Assembly (NCBI RefSeq): GCF_023283945.1
Contig: NZ_JAKIKW010000011.1
Span: 1 to 64,000, forward strand
Direction of reading: 5' to 3'
DNA: 64,000 bases
Source of the DNA: Shewanella gelidimarina
Lineage (GTDB): Bacteria; Pseudomonadota; Gammaproteobacteria; Enterobacterales; Shewanellaceae
Shown piece by piece: positions 8,769 to 18,461 of the stretch. Made by a program: the position numbers and the translations under genes. The notes beneath the pieces are model-generated. The model searched no databases. It was not told the DNA's origin and saw nothing but the letters and a program-made list of their open reading frames with translations. Within the stretch, counting starts at the first letter, position 1. Every line of letters starts with the position of its first letter.

Positions 8769-9641
8769 ATGAGGTTGATGGTTGAAACAGTTAAGGATAC
8801 TAGAAATCACCCGCTGAAATCATCAGTCAGTGATAACGTAAAGTCAGCTGACGTTTCGGCCAGAAAAAAAGCCTTATTGCTTGGGCGCATGCTTGGGCTT
8901 GCCAGCGAAGATGATTACCGCCCCAGCAGCGCCTCAATTGCAGAGCGTTCTGCCTATAGAGCACAAAAACTCTCTAGCCAATACCAGTCTAATTTAGAAA
9001 CTATTTACAAGATTGCGATAAGCCAAACCCCGTCAGATGTCACCGGTGTGGATCTCGACCCCGATTGGGCGCATCAGTTTTTTCAGCTGGCTGAACAGAT
9101 TCATAATCGTAAAATGCAGGAGTTATGGGGCAGAATTCTAGCCAGTGAAATCACCATTCCAGGTAACTTTAGTTTACGTACATTAGCCACTTTAAAGCAG
9201 CTTACCCATAAAGAGGCGCAGGTATTAGAAAAAGCCCTGGGGATGTCAGTACTGGTCAACAATGAAAGTAAGTTAAAACTGGTTATTGGCTTTAAACACG
9301 CCAGTGGTTTAGGCCACTTTTTTAAGAAATCGACTCAGACCAATATTGGTCTGTCGCAGTTTGGCTTACCCTACTCCAATATTTTAACCTTGATTGAGGC
9401 TGGCATTTTACATCGCAGTGAATTGGAAACAGGATTACTAAGCAGCAAGAAACCGATTAATTTCGCCCTAAGTAACATCAAGCTCAAATTGACCCCAAAA
9501 ACCGGTCAACTCTTTTTCAATTATTACCGTTTTACCCCTGTGGGCGACGAGCTAGCACAGTTAATTCAATTTAAAACTGACACCAACTATATTAAGGCGT
9601 TAAAAGCGGTATTTGCGCAAGATTTCAGAATTGAGGAGTAA
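8769..9641 (+). CDS. Conserved protein, probably the TIGR03899 type; function unknown
   Basis: 290 residues, soluble, no signal peptide or membrane segment. It is rich in Lys and Leu, with a predicted helical middle (PDWAHQFFQLAEQIHNRKMQELWGRILASEI) followed by a region that reads like a winged-helix or DUF2806-like segment (LATLKQLTHKEAQVLEKAL). I associate it with the family called TIGR03899 in Vibrio and Shewanella, from memory and not certain. Two in-frame ATGs (8769 and 8778) share the GAGG region and the start is ambiguous. It follows the broken MFS gene by 47 bases on the same strand and ends at a shared terminator facing cysC. Confidence 0.6.
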   Translation: MRLMVETVKDTRNHPLKSSVSDNVKSADVSARKKALLLGRMLGLASEDDYRPSSASIAERSAYRAQKLSSQYQSNLETIYKIAISQTPSDVTGVDLDPDWAHQFFQLAEQIHNRKMQELWGRILASEITIPGNFSLRTLATLKQLTHKEAQVLEKALGMSVLVNNESKLKLVIGFKHASGLGHFFKKSTQTNIGLSQFGLPYSNILTLIEAGILHRSELETGLLSSKKPINFALSNIKLKLTPKTGQLFFNYYRFTPVGDELAQLIQFKTDTNYIKALKAVFAQDFRIEE

Positions 9642-9724
9642 CCCTAAAGCCGGGTTAAGCCACTTTGTTGCATACTGAAATATCTCATCATTTAGCTCCA
9701 AGCACCCAATTTATCCCATAAAAA

Positions 9725-9753
9725 ATGCCGTAGATAATCTTCATCTACGGCAT
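9725..9753. terminator. Bidirectional terminator between the TIGR03899-like gene and cysC
   Basis: ATGCCGTAGAT (9725-9735) pairs perfectly with ATCTACGGCAT (9743-9753) around a 7-nt loop. A run of A's lies to the left and T's to the right, so it can stop transcription from either side. The two genes converge here. Confidence 0.8.
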
Positions 9754-9785
9754 CTTATTTCAACGATTATTTTAGCTCGTTCTTA

Positions 9786-10403
9786 TTAGCCAGCGGCTTT
9801 TAACTTCGCTGCATCAATCACTTGAATCGCGGTAAGATAATCTAATAGCGCGTTGACTTGCGCCGTTAGATCGCCTTTGCTGGTATCAATGGTTAACTCT
9901 GCAGCTGTGGGGGTTTCGTACGGCGCAGAGATACCCGTAAACTCTTTTATCTCACCTGCTCGCGCTTTTTTATACAGCCCTTTAGGATCACGTGCTTCGC
10001 ACACTTCAATCGGTGTCGAGACATGCACTTCAATAAAGCGTCCCTCTTCAAATAAAGCACGTACACGCTCTCTCTCCTCTTTCGTTGGAGAGATAAAGGC
10101 AGATAACACCACTAAGCCCGCATCGACCATCAGCTTGGCAACTTCGCCCACGCGGCGCAAGTTTTCGTCACGATCACTGGCGCTAAACCCTAAGTCGTTA
10201 CAGAGGCCGTGTCGCACATTATCGCCGTCAAGCAAGTAGGTATGAAAGCCAGCGTCAAACAACGCACGCTCTAATGCGCCCGCTAAGGTTGATTTACCGG
10301 AGCCTGATAGGCCTGTAAACCAAAGTAGTACCGGACTTTGTCCTTTCTGCTTTGCACGAGACTCTTGGTCAATACTATGTTGGTGCCAAACGATGTCAGA
10401 CAT
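9786..10403 (-). CDS. cysC: Adenylylsulfate kinase CysC
   Basis: Phosphorylates adenosine 5'-phosphosulfate to PAPS in assimilatory sulfate reduction. 205 residues from ATG 10403, which has GGAG five bases upstream. The P-loop GLSGSGKST, the DGDNVRHGL motif, the [21 protein letters not shown] segment and the [20 protein letters not shown] lid region are all typical. It is the last gene of the minus-strand cobA-cysD-cysN-SLC13-cysC group and is separated from the permease gene by about 80 bases. It ends at a bidirectional terminator. Confidence 0.95.
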   Translation of the reverse strand: MSDIVWHQHSIDQESRAKQKGQSPVLLWFTGLSGSGKSTLAGALERALFDAGFHTYLLDGDNVRHGLCNDLGFSASDRDENLRRVGEVAKLMVDAGLVVLSAFISPTKEERERVRALFEEGRFIEVHVSTPIEVCEARDPKGLYKKARAGEIKEFTGISAPYETPTAAELTIDTSKGDLTAQVNALLDYLTAIQVIDAAKLKAAG

Positions 10404-10484
10404 AACCACTCCAAAAACAATAATCTAATAGATAAAAATGCGCCAAACTCACTCAATTCCAACGGTCGAGATAGTATTGCCACC

Positions 10485-12212
10485 TTAAAACGGGAAGAGC
10501 AACGGCACTAATATAATGACAATCGACGAGTACAACACCGACAAAGGCAATCCCACTCTTAAAAAATCAGTAAAACGGTAATTTCCCGCGCTATGAACCA
10601 TCAAATTGGTCTGGTAACCATAGGGCGAAATGAAACTTGCACTAGCACCAAATACCACCGCAAGAATAAATGGTCGGGTATCGACGCCATAGCTCATTGC
10701 AATAGCGTACGCGACAGGAAAAGCCAGCGCCGCTGCGGCATTATTGGTGATTAACTCCGTCAGTAATAACGTTAACAAATACACGCAAACAAAAGCTGCG
10801 AATACCCCAAAACCATTTAACGATCCCAAGATGAAATTAGCGATATCATTTGCAAGACCTGTCGATAGCATCAAATTGGCTAAACTCAACGCACTACCAA
10901 CAATCACCACCAGCTCAATCGGAAAGCGTCGCCTAAGCTCAGTTAAACTCACCGCGCCAATGGCAACGAAACTAATCAACAGCAAAATTAAGCCTTTGAC
11001 CAAAGGCAATGCGCCAATGACGCTGGCAAAAATGGTCAATGCAAAGCCGCCCAATACCCACTGACTGCGTCTTTTATCTAAGCGAACACTGAGATCGAGC
11101 CCACTCACGGCAGCGAAATCTGACGCCAATTTTGCGTTATGGCTAAAGCTATCCCCTGGCGTAATCAGTAATACATCACCCGCTTGTAACTCAATATCAC
11201 CGAGGCCACCTTTTAACGGATGGTGCCCGCGTCGAATAGCCAGTACTGCACCGTCAAATCGCTCTCTAAACTTAGACGCTTTTAATGAGGTACCCACCAG
11301 TTCCGATGTGGGTGCCAGTACCGCTTCTATCAAGTTTTGCCCTTTGGCTTGTTGCTTACCAAACCATTCGAGCCCATCAAATTGATGTAACAGTTCTACC
11401 GACTCGACCGCACCGCCAAAGCGCAACACATCTTCACTTTGCAAGACGAGGTGCGGTGGGACGGGACAAATTCGGATGCCACTGCGCTCAAGCTCGACTA
11501 GATAGAGTTTTTTCAATGCTCTTAAGCGATTATCTAACACGCTTTTACCAATCAACTGCGACTGTTTCGCCACTCTGGCTTCGAGCATGTAAGGCAAGCT
11601 TTCTTCTGTTCCGTCTTCGCGTCTGTCGGGCAAAAAATCAGCGAGTAACACCAACAGACCCACACCTAGGGTCACAATAACCACACCAATGATAGAGAAC
11701 TCAAAAAAGCCTAACGGCTCTAGGCCTGCGTTCTCAACAAAAGAGTTCACGATAAGGTTGGTTGATGTGCCTATTAAGGTGAGAGTTCCGCCCAGAATAG
11801 CCGCATAAGACAGTGGCAATAAAAGCTTAGCCGGTGCATGAGACTGATTTCGTCTCACCACACCAATCAAGGATGACACCACGGCAGTATTATTGGTAAA
11901 CGATGACAACAGTGCGGTCGAGAAGCCCAGCTTAGCTATCGTCGATGCCAAAGAACCTTCACCGACAACTTGACTCAGCTTACCAAGCAAAGAGGTTTTC
12001 TCTAGCGCGGCAGTCGCTAAAATAATCAGTACTAGAGTCACTAAGCTGGCATTGGTAAAACTCGCCAATGCCGTCTCTAACTCCACCATGCCTAAAAGAT
12101 AGGTCGTTAATGTCGCCGTAAAAAACAGCGCTGCGGGTGTCCAAAGTCCTGCCATCAAAGCAACGACTAAGGCAAATAATATGCTCGACAACACCCACAA
12201 TTCAGACACCAC
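10485..12212 (-). CDS. SLC13-family permease with two RCK_C domains, likely sulfate-linked
   Basis: 575 residues with about 10-12 membrane helices split by a cytoplasmic region (about residues 205-365). That region contains two RCK_C (TrkA-C) domains: LIGKSVLDNRLRALKKLYLV... and LVGTSLKASKFRERFDGAVL.... The arrangement is that of DASS/SLC13 permeases of the CitMHS/ArsB-like branch. It is transcribed between cysN and cysC and starts with GTG overlapping the TAG stop of cysN by one base (TAGTG), so translational coupling is likely. The position argues for sulfate or another sulfur oxyanion as substrate, which is inference; the RCK_C domains suggest gating by a nucleotide or other small ligand. 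Confidence 0.85.
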   Translation of the reverse strand: MVSELWVLSSILFALVVALMAGLWTPAALFFTATLTTYLLGMVELETALASFTNASLVTLVLIILATAALEKTSLLGKLSQVVGEGSLASTIAKLGFSTALLSSFTNNTAVVSSLIGVVRRNQSHAPAKLLLPLSYAAILGGTLTLIGTSTNLIVNSFVENAGLEPLGFFEFSIIGVVIVTLGVGLLVLLADFLPDRREDGTEESLPYMLEARVAKQSQLIGKSVLDNRLRALKKLYLVELERSGIRICPVPPHLVLQSEDVLRFGGAVESVELLHQFDGLEWFGKQQAKGQNLIEAVLAPTSELVGTSLKASKFRERFDGAVLAIRRGHHPLKGGLGDIELQAGDVLLITPGDSFSHNAKLASDFAAVSGLDLSVRLDKRRSQWVLGGFALTIFASVIGALPLVKGLILLLISFVAIGAVSLTELRRRFPIELVVIVGSALSLANLMLSTGLANDIANFILGSLNGFGVFAAFVCVYLLTLLLTELITNNAAAALAFPVAYAIAMSYGVDTRPFILAVVFGASASFISPYGYQTNLMVHSAGNYRFTDFLRVGLPLSVLYSSIVIILVPLLFPF

Positions 12213-13651
12213 TAACCCTCTAGCTTACTAATATCAAGCGCTTGCCAATGAGGATACTGCTTGCGAATTAACGCATTTAACTCAAGTTCGAAATCAGTAA
12301 ACTGGCCCGCTGATTTACTCATCTTCGCAGTTGAAACGGCCATCACTGCGGCCACTGTCGCATTTGATAATCGATCAATTAAGATCATGCCGCCAGTGTC
12401 ACGAATAAGCGTATACGGGTCGATAGCAATCGCTTCATTTAACTCAAGCGTGACGCGAGCCATATCATTTAAGCCGATGATATCACTATCTTTATGCTCT
12501 AATGTATTGATGTCGACTACGTATTCGACACGAGTAACACTTGCTTGTAGCTTCTTACCCGCCACTTTTACATCATAAAGCTGGCCAATTTGTAACTGTT
12601 TTTCGTCCATCCAAGCAATATCGGCACTGACTAGATTGGCAAGCGTGGGGGCATTGTCGACTTGCGATAATAGGTCACCACGAGAAATATCAATTTCATC
12701 TTCTAGCGTTAACGTCACCGCCTGACCCGCGATAGCTTCGCTCAAATCACCATCAAATGTAACGATACGCTCAACTTTACTGCGCTTACCTGATGGCAAG
12801 GCCACCAGCTCGTCGCCCACTTTAATAACACCTGATGATACCGTGCCAGAGAAGCCTCTAAAATCGAGATCGGGGCGCAATACATATTGCACCGGAAAAC
12901 GTACCGGTAAGCTGTTTAATTCACGGCGGGTGTCTATGGTTTCTAATAGCTCCAGTAACGTGCCATCTTTATACCAAGGCGTTTGTGTACTGCGATCGAC
13001 CACGTTGTCGCCTTTTAAAGCCGATAGTGGTACATAACGAATATCGATGTCACCTAACTGCGCTGCAAACTCGGCAAAGTCTGCTTTGATGTCATTAAAG
13101 ACTTTTTCGTCAAAGCCGAGCAAGTCCATTTTATTGATGGCAACCACAAAGTGGCGTAGACCCAACTGCGAGGCAATAAAAGCGTGACGGCGAGTCTGTG
13201 TTTGCACCCCATAACGCGCATCAACCAAAATGACGGCTAAGTCACAAGTAGAGGCGCCCGTGGCCATATTACGAGTGTACTGCTCATGGCCTGGAGTATC
13301 GGCAATAATAAACTTACGTTTGTCGGTTGAAAAATAGCGGTAAGCAACATCAATGGTAATGCCTTGTTCACGCTCAGCTTGCAAGCCATCGACGAGTAAT
13401 GCCAGGTCAATCTCATCACCTGTGGTGCCCATTTTGGCACTATCATTTTTTAAAGTGGCGAGTTGATCTTCATATATTTGAGCGCTGTCATGCAGTAAAC
13501 GTCCTATCAGGGTACTTTTACCATCATCGACACTGCCGCACGTTAGAAAGCGCAACATGCCTTTATGTTGCTGCTGTGCTAAATATTCCTTCACACCTAA
13601 ATCTTCTAGCTCAGCGGCTAAGCGGGTGTTGTTATTGACTGCTTGGTTCAT
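12212..13651 (-). CDS. cysN: Sulfate adenylyltransferase subunit 1 CysN
   Basis: The GTPase subunit of ATP sulfurylase, which drives APS formation together with CysD. 479 residues, the usual length. G1 [15 protein letters not shown], the switch region with [21 protein letters not shown]3 [12 protein letters not shown] and G4 NKMDLLGFD are intact. Beta-barrel domains 2 and 3 follow as in EF-Tu-like GTPases. The ATG is preceded by AAGGA. It lies 44 bases after cysD and overlaps the next gene by one base. No CysC domain is fused to it; CysC is separate in this operon. Confidence 0.96.
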   Translation of the reverse strand: MNQAVNNNTRLAAELEDLGVKEYLAQQQHKGMLRFLTCGSVDDGKSTLIGRLLHDSAQIYEDQLATLKNDSAKMGTTGDEIDLALLVDGLQAEREQGITIDVAYRYFSTDKRKFIIADTPGHEQYTRNMATGASTCDLAVILVDARYGVQTQTRRHAFIASQLGLRHFVVAINKMDLLGFDEKVFNDIKADFAEFAAQLGDIDIRYVPLSALKGDNVVDRSTQTPWYKDGTLLELLETIDTRRELNSLPVRFPVQYVLRPDLDFRGFSGTVSSGVIKVGDELVALPSGKRSKVERIVTFDGDLSEAIAGQAVTLTLEDEIDISRGDLLSQVDNAPTLANLVSADIAWMDEKQLQIGQLYDVKVAGKKLQASVTRVEYVVDINTLEHKDSDIIGLNDMARVTLELNEAIAIDPYTLIRDTGGMILIDRLSNATVAAVMAVSTAKMSKSAGQFTDFELELNALIRKQYPHWQALDISKLEG

Positions 13652-13695
13652 GATTAATTCCTTTGAAATCTGACAATGCTTAGCACTTACCGCGC

Positions 13696-14604
13696 CTAGA
13701 AGTAGCCTTGACGTTTTTTAAGTTCCATTGATGCACTTTGATCTGAATCGATAAGTCGGCCCTCACGCTCACTAGAACGTGTTAGCAGCATCTCTTCGAT
13801 GATCTTCTCAAGCGTGTCAGCTTCTGAATGCATCGCTCCCGTTAATGGGTAGCAGCCGAGGGTTCTAAATCGGACTAATTCATCTTTAACCGTTTCACCC
13901 TCTTCTAAAGGCAGTCTGTCATCATCAACCATAATCATCATGCCATCACGCTCGACGACAGGACGCTTTTGGGCAAAATAGAGTGGTACCAATTTTATGT
14001 TTTCTTGGTAGATATATTGCCAAATATCTAGTTCCGTCCAGTTTGAAAGCGGGAATACTCGAATGCTTTCACCTTTATTGACGGCACCGTTATAGGTACG
14101 CCACAGCTCTGGACGCTGGTTTTTAGGATCCCATGTGTGGTGCTTATCGCGGAATGAGTAGACTCGCTCTTTAGCACGAGACTTCTCTTCATCGCGGCGT
14201 GCACCACCAAAGGCGGCATCAAAACCATACTTGTTCAACGCTTGCTTAAGCCCTTGGGTTTTCATGATGTCGGTATGCTTAGCACTGCCGTGCGTAAACG
14301 GACCAACCCCCATCGCGATACCCTCAGGATTTTTATGCACCAGCAATTCAAAGCCAAACTCTTTGGCCTGAGCATCACGAAATGCGATCATCTCTTTGAA
14401 CTTCCAATCGGTATCCACATGCAGTAAAGGAAAAGGGATCTTCCCCGGATAGAAAGCTTTGCGTGCTAAATGCAGCATCACAGAAGAGTCTTTACCGATG
14501 GAATACATCATGACTGGGTTATCAAACTCTGCCGCTACTTCGCGAATTATTTGAATACTCTCAGCTTCTAATTGTTGTAAATGGCTTAACTCTTTGGCGG
14601 CCAT
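13696..14604 (-). CDS. cysD: Sulfate adenylyltransferase subunit 2 CysD
   Basis: Catalytic subunit of ATP sulfurylase, making APS from sulfate and ATP. 302 residues from ATG 14604, which has GGAG seven bases upstream; an in-frame start 13 codons earlier lacks such a site. The PP-loop-like motif [34 protein letters not shown] and [15 protein letters not shown] are diagnostic. It lies 41 bases after cobA and 44 bases before cysN in the same transcription unit. Confidence 0.96.
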   Translation of the reverse strand: MAAKELSHLQQLEAESIQIIREVAAEFDNPVMMYSIGKDSSVMLHLARKAFYPGKIPFPLLHVDTDWKFKEMIAFRDAQAKEFGFELLVHKNPEGIAMGVGPFTHGSAKHTDIMKTQGLKQALNKYGFDAAFGGARRDEEKSRAKERVYSFRDKHHTWDPKNQRPELWRTYNGAVNKGESIRVFPLSNWTELDIWQYIYQENIKLVPLYFAQKRPVVERDGMMIMVDDDRLPLEEGETVKDELVRFRTLGCYPLTGAMHSEADTLEKIIEEMLLTRSSEREGRLIDSDQSASMELKKRQGYF

Positions 14605-14645
14605 GCTAATTCTCCGTCTTCTTGAATCGATTGTGCTAAGCACAT

Positions 14646-15461
14646 CTATTTAATTTGTGTTGTTAAGCTTGCTTCGCGACTCTGCAGGCCTTGAGGCTTA
14701 AACCAGTTCAGACTATCAGCGAGTTCAACCACCTCACCTATCACCATCAATGCGGGCATCACTAATTCTGGATCTGCCGCTAATTGCTCAATATTGTCCA
14801 ATGTGCCAATGAATGTTCGCTGCTCCTGAGTGGTCGCTTTGGAAACAATAGCAACCGGGGTATTAGGTGAACGTCCGGCATCAAGTAAACCCGCTTTAAT
14901 AATGTTGGCGTTAAGGATCCCCATATACACGACTAAGGTATTATTCGGGTTTGCGTATCCTTGCCAGTCCATCGGCCGACTCGCTAATTGGCAATGACCG
15001 GTAATAAAGCTCACACCCTGGGCGTAATCTCGATGAGTCAACGGGATGCCTGCATATGCTGCAGTGCCGCTTGCAGCGGTGATCCCTGGCACGACTTCAA
15101 ACTCGAGGCCCGACTCAACAATCGTTTGTAACTCTTCACCACCCCGCCCAAAAATAAAAGGATCGCCGCCTTTAAGACGAACCACATTTTTACGAGTAAA
15201 CGCTTTGGTGACCAGTAATTGATTAATTTCGCTTTGCGCCGCACTATGCTTACCCGCACGCTTACCCACCGCGATTTTTTCAGCTTTACTTGGAATGAGG
15301 GCCATGATGTCTTGACTCACTAAAGCGTCGTACAACACCACATCCGCTGATTGCAATACACGGTATGCTTTAACCGTTAGCAGATCCACATCACCAGGGC
15401 CGGCACCCACTAGCCACACCTTTCCTCCTGCGGCTTGACCCGGTAAAGATACAATCTCCAT
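14646..15461 (-). CDS. cobA: Uroporphyrinogen-III C-methyltransferase (SUMT)
   Basis: Adds two methyl groups from SAM to uroporphyrinogen III to form precorrin-2, the entry to sirohaem. 271 residues from ATG 15461, with GAGG seven bases upstream. The motif [15 protein letters not shown] at the N-terminus, [18 protein letters not shown] and the [22 protein letters not shown] region are characteristic. It lacks the dehydrogenase/ferrochelatase half found in CysG. As first gene of the sulfate-activation operon it links sirohaem for sulfite reductase to sulfate assimilation. Confidence 0.93.
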   Translation of the reverse strand: MEIVSLPGQAAGGKVWLVGAGPGDVDLLTVKAYRVLQSADVVLYDALVSQDIMALIPSKAEKIAVGKRAGKHSAAQSEINQLLVTKAFTRKNVVRLKGGDPFIFGRGGEELQTIVESGLEFEVVPGITAASGTAAYAGIPLTHRDYAQGVSFITGHCQLASRPMDWQGYANPNNTLVVYMGILNANIIKAGLLDAGRSPNTPVAIVSKATTQEQRTFIGTLDNIEQLAADPELVMPALMVIGEVVELADSLNWFKPQGLQSREASLTTQIK

Positions 15462-15867
15462 CACGCTACCTCACTCTAATTTGATAACCTGAATATAGCC
15501 GCCCTCTTATTCCATAATAAATAGAAAATTCAGATCACTTATAACTTTTAGTTATTAAAAAAAGAATTATATTCATTCAGACATTCAAATAAAGAAATAA
15601 AAGCATACTTTTCAAATGCTTAGCGTGGTCGTATTGATAGAGCCAGGACAAAGCAGAAAATACACGCTTTACAATTTGGCACTAAGTTATCGCATTTAGA
15701 TCTAGAGGCCGGTTTCAAAACCGCGTTGCTATCACAGTGGTAATCACTTCACCTATTTACCGAGTGTTAAGTTACCAGCTTGCTATAGCACTGTTAAACA
15801 CAGCGATAGCTAGGTAGAATTGCGACAAACAAAAAGAAGCGCAGTTTTAACAACTTTTGGGAATATT
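15462..15867. other. Intergenic region between cobA and pldA
   Basis: About 400 bases containing the divergent promoters. The part at 15510-15600 next to cobA is very AT-rich (with AACTTTTAGTTATT and several A or T runs), the sort of stretch where CysB sites lie, but I cannot define a site. No RNA or small gene is supported. Confidence 0.4.
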
Positions 15868-16815
15868 ATGAATAAGCTAGGCACGTTATTATTGTCTATG
15901 GGTTTAGGCTGCTCTTTTGCGTCGTATGCAGCAACGACGAAAGCAGAACCAACAGAGGTCGCTAGCAAAACAGAAGATATTGAAGTAAAAAAACAAACAT
16001 CATTGGTTGCAGCGCGAGTCTCTAAAGAATTAGCAACTGGCGATCTGCCTTATGTCATTACACCACACAAGGTGAACTACATTCTTCCGGTGACTTACAA
16101 CTCCTCTCCTAATATGGAACCTTTTGCTGAAGAAGCTAAAGACACCCCGTTTATGATGGATAATGTAGAAGCCAAGTTTCAGATTAGTTTTAAATTTCCG
16201 CTCTGGCACAATGTATTTGGCGATAATGGCCACCTGTTTGCAGCATACACCAACCAGTCGTACTGGCAGGTGTATAACAAAGAAATATCTTCGCCGTTTA
16301 GAGAAACCAATCATGAGCCTGAAATATTCATGATCTTCACTAATGATTGGCAAGTGGGGCCTTTACAGAACTCTTTTTGGGGAGTCGGCGCCGTACACCA
16401 ATCAAATGGGCAAGCAGGATCATTATCCAGAAGCTGGAATCGTTTATACGGCATGATGATATTCGATTCAGGGCCATTTGCGCTTGAAGCTAAAGCGTGG
16501 TGGCGTATACCTGAAGATGAAAAAGAAACCCCAACCTCTCCGAGTGGCGATGATAACCCAGATATAATGGACTATATGGGTAACCTTGAGTTTACAGGGG
16601 TGTACGGACTCGGTGAGCATAGATTTAGCTTAATGGTGCGTAACTACATTCAAAAGCCTAATTATGGCGCAGTAGAATTTACCTGGAGTTACCCCATCAT
16701 GGGCAATCTCAGACTCTATACTCAATACTTTAATGGCTACGGTGAAAGTCTTATCGACTATAATTCACATAACCAACGCATAGGTATCGGGATCTCTATC
16801 AACGACATTTTATAA
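15868..16815 (+). CDS. pldA: Outer-membrane phospholipase A PldA
   Basis: Hydrolyses surface-exposed phospholipids in the outer membrane, supporting lipid asymmetry; active as a calcium-dependent dimer in E. coli. From ATG 15868 the product is 315 residues. It has a signal peptide ending near SFASYA-A and a 12-strand barrel. The catalytic residues correspond to His177, Ser179 and Asn191 in HQSNGQ...SRSWNRLYG, aligning with H142/S144/N156 of E. coli OMPLA. An upstream in-frame start at 15820 would add 16 non-signal residues and is not preferred. Confidence 0.93.
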   Translation: MNKLGTLLLSMGLGCSFASYAATTKAEPTEVASKTEDIEVKKQTSLVAARVSKELATGDLPYVITPHKVNYILPVTYNSSPNMEPFAEEAKDTPFMMDNVEAKFQISFKFPLWHNVFGDNGHLFAAYTNQSYWQVYNKEISSPFRETNHEPEIFMIFTNDWQVGPLQNSFWGVGAVHQSNGQAGSLSRSWNRLYGMMIFDSGPFALEAKAWWRIPEDEKETPTSPSGDDNPDIMDYMGNLEFTGVYGLGEHRFSLMVRNYIQKPNYGAVEFTWSYPIMGNLRLYTQYFNGYGESLIDYNSHNQRIGIGISINDIL

Positions 16816-16896
16816 CTATGCTTATCTAGTCAATTAGTTAGAGGCTATGCTGGCCTAGCCTAGAAAAGGCTAAGCTGGCCATATCCGAGAATCGAT

Positions 16897-18393
16897 ATGA
16901 CAGTGAGTTTTAAAAGCATAGTCCTGTTATTTGTACTTATGATGGGCATAAGTGCAGCTCAACTCATTCGACTGTCCTTTTTCCCACATACAACCTCGTA
17001 CGCACTGAGTCCAGCGCAGCAACGACAAGATATTAACCAACTTTTAGCCGTAATTAATCAAAAGTCATCTTTCGCAGCATTAGATCCCGTCCGAAAACAC
17101 ATTTTTAATCAACATGCACAATTACTGTTAAGCGCGGACTTACAGCCGAGTAATGCGGTTAATTTTCAAGTTCAATTGCAGCGTTGGATCTCTTCTCTCA
17201 ATGATCCAGCGACCTCTATAAATCTTCCCCGTCGAGCGAAGCAACTTACCGATATAAAACAGCTTCCAGGCCAGCTCTATCACGATGGTCAACATTGGTT
17301 AGTTTATACCGCAGAAAATAGTCTGTTCGATGAAGAGTTCCCCTTCTTAACCCACATGGACGGCCTCCCCATGCAACGCTGGCAGAAAGCTGCGCAGCGG
17401 TACATTCCCGACTCTATCAAGTTATCAATCAAGGAGCAGAGTCATTGGTTACACGGCATTAATCAGCTTCGGTTAGATATAGGCGTAACAACCTCTAACA
17501 GCATCGTTTTGACATTCACAAATACAGAGGGTGATAACACTCAGCGAGAGGTTGCTTTAGTCAGCAGAAATCAACAGCAAGAGAATATTCAGCAGCCGAC
17601 AGCAGCGGCCATGGCCGCTTCATCTAGCTCACAGCGTGTGATTCGTTACCCTGAGAATATTAAATTATCACCTCATATTTTAGATCTACTTGCATCAAGT
17701 AAACCTGAACAAGATCTTATACTCGATATCAGACACCTAAAGGCACCAGATACCGCTTTAACTCAATGGCTACAGCGCCACTTTGCGCCTCAGAGTGTGG
17801 CATATAGCAGCGCTATCGGATTAATGAAATACAAACGTTATCCTCATTCGTCAGCCAAGCTATTTTCGACTAAAAATATTGTTCCAATTAAAGAACTACA
17901 TTTTTTTGAGCAAGTTAACTTAGAAGCATTGGGGTTCGATAACCATATTCAGGACTCAGCAAGCTTTAGCCATTGGCTAGTCCGTCGCTTAGTAAACAAC
18001 AGAAAAAACCACAACAGAGAGGAAAATCAACCTAAGCAACGGAAATTAGTTTTATTAGTCGATTCAAGCTGCCAACAAGAGTGTGAATGGCTGGCATTGA
18101 TGGCATCAGCATGGCCAAACGTACAACTTGTAGGGGAAAGTACCCGAGGTAGTCTAAGCCCTCGCCATTATGCCTCACTCACACAAAGTGGCATAAAGGT
18201 GAGCTTTAGTGCGGCCTTAGTTTATAGCGCTCAGGGAAAGCTAGTATCGGGTATCGGCATACGCCCTACGATTGGCTTAAATAACCTCGCGCTTAATCAT
18301 GAAAACATCAGCCATTTAATCGCCGCTAAATCTAACAGCCCAACACACGCATCAAGCGCCAATGCACTCACAACAGCTAAAAGATCGCCATAA
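16897..18393 (+). CDS. S41 (C-terminal processing peptidase)-like protein lacking the catalytic Ser/Lys
   Basis: 498 residues with an N-terminal membrane anchor or signal (about 7-24). The C-terminal part (about 260-455) follows the S41 fold: DLILDIRHL, then KLVLLVDSS...GESTRGSL, then LVSGIGIRPTIGL. Aligned without gaps to the Tsp/Prc segment SASASE...GEPTFGK, the nucleophile Ser falls on Gln394 and the general base Lys on Ser419. There are also Cys392 and Cys396, absent from the usual motif. No PDZ domain is evident. It is therefore predicted to be non-proteolytic or to use other residues. It lies between pldA and the RIO kinase on the same strand; a shared role is unproven. Confidence 0.6.
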   Translation: MTVSFKSIVLLFVLMMGISAAQLIRLSFFPHTTSYALSPAQQRQDINQLLAVINQKSSFAALDPVRKHIFNQHAQLLLSADLQPSNAVNFQVQLQRWISSLNDPATSINLPRRAKQLTDIKQLPGQLYHDGQHWLVYTAENSLFDEEFPFLTHMDGLPMQRWQKAAQRYIPDSIKLSIKEQSHWLHGINQLRLDIGVTTSNSIVLTFTNTEGDNTQREVALVSRNQQQENIQQPTAAAMAASSSSQRVIRYPENIKLSPHILDLLASSKPEQDLILDIRHLKAPDTALTQWLQRHFAPQSVAYSSAIGLMKYKRYPHSSAKLFSTKNIVPIKELHFFEQVNLEALGFDNHIQDSASFSHWLVRRLVNNRKNHNREENQPKQRKLVLLVDSSCQQECEWLALMASAWPNVQLVGESTRGSLSPRHYASLTQSGIKVSFSAALVYSAQGKLVSGIGIRPTIGLNNLALNHENISHLIAAKSNSPTHASSANALTTAKRSP

Positions 18394-18461
18394 AGGCATC
18401 TTTTATGATGAAGATCCGCACTTTGGTTCCATAGCTTGCTTAAGTAGGGTATAAGGGCACT

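Noticed and set aside
11285..11680. 131-codon open stretch opposite the SLC13 gene
   Set aside because: Antisense shadow of a real gene, with no recognisable domain.
16845..16885. GC-rich repeats with GGCCTAGCC and GGCTAAGCTGGCC after pldA
   Set aside because: The arms pair only partly and no T-run follows, so it is not reported as a terminator.
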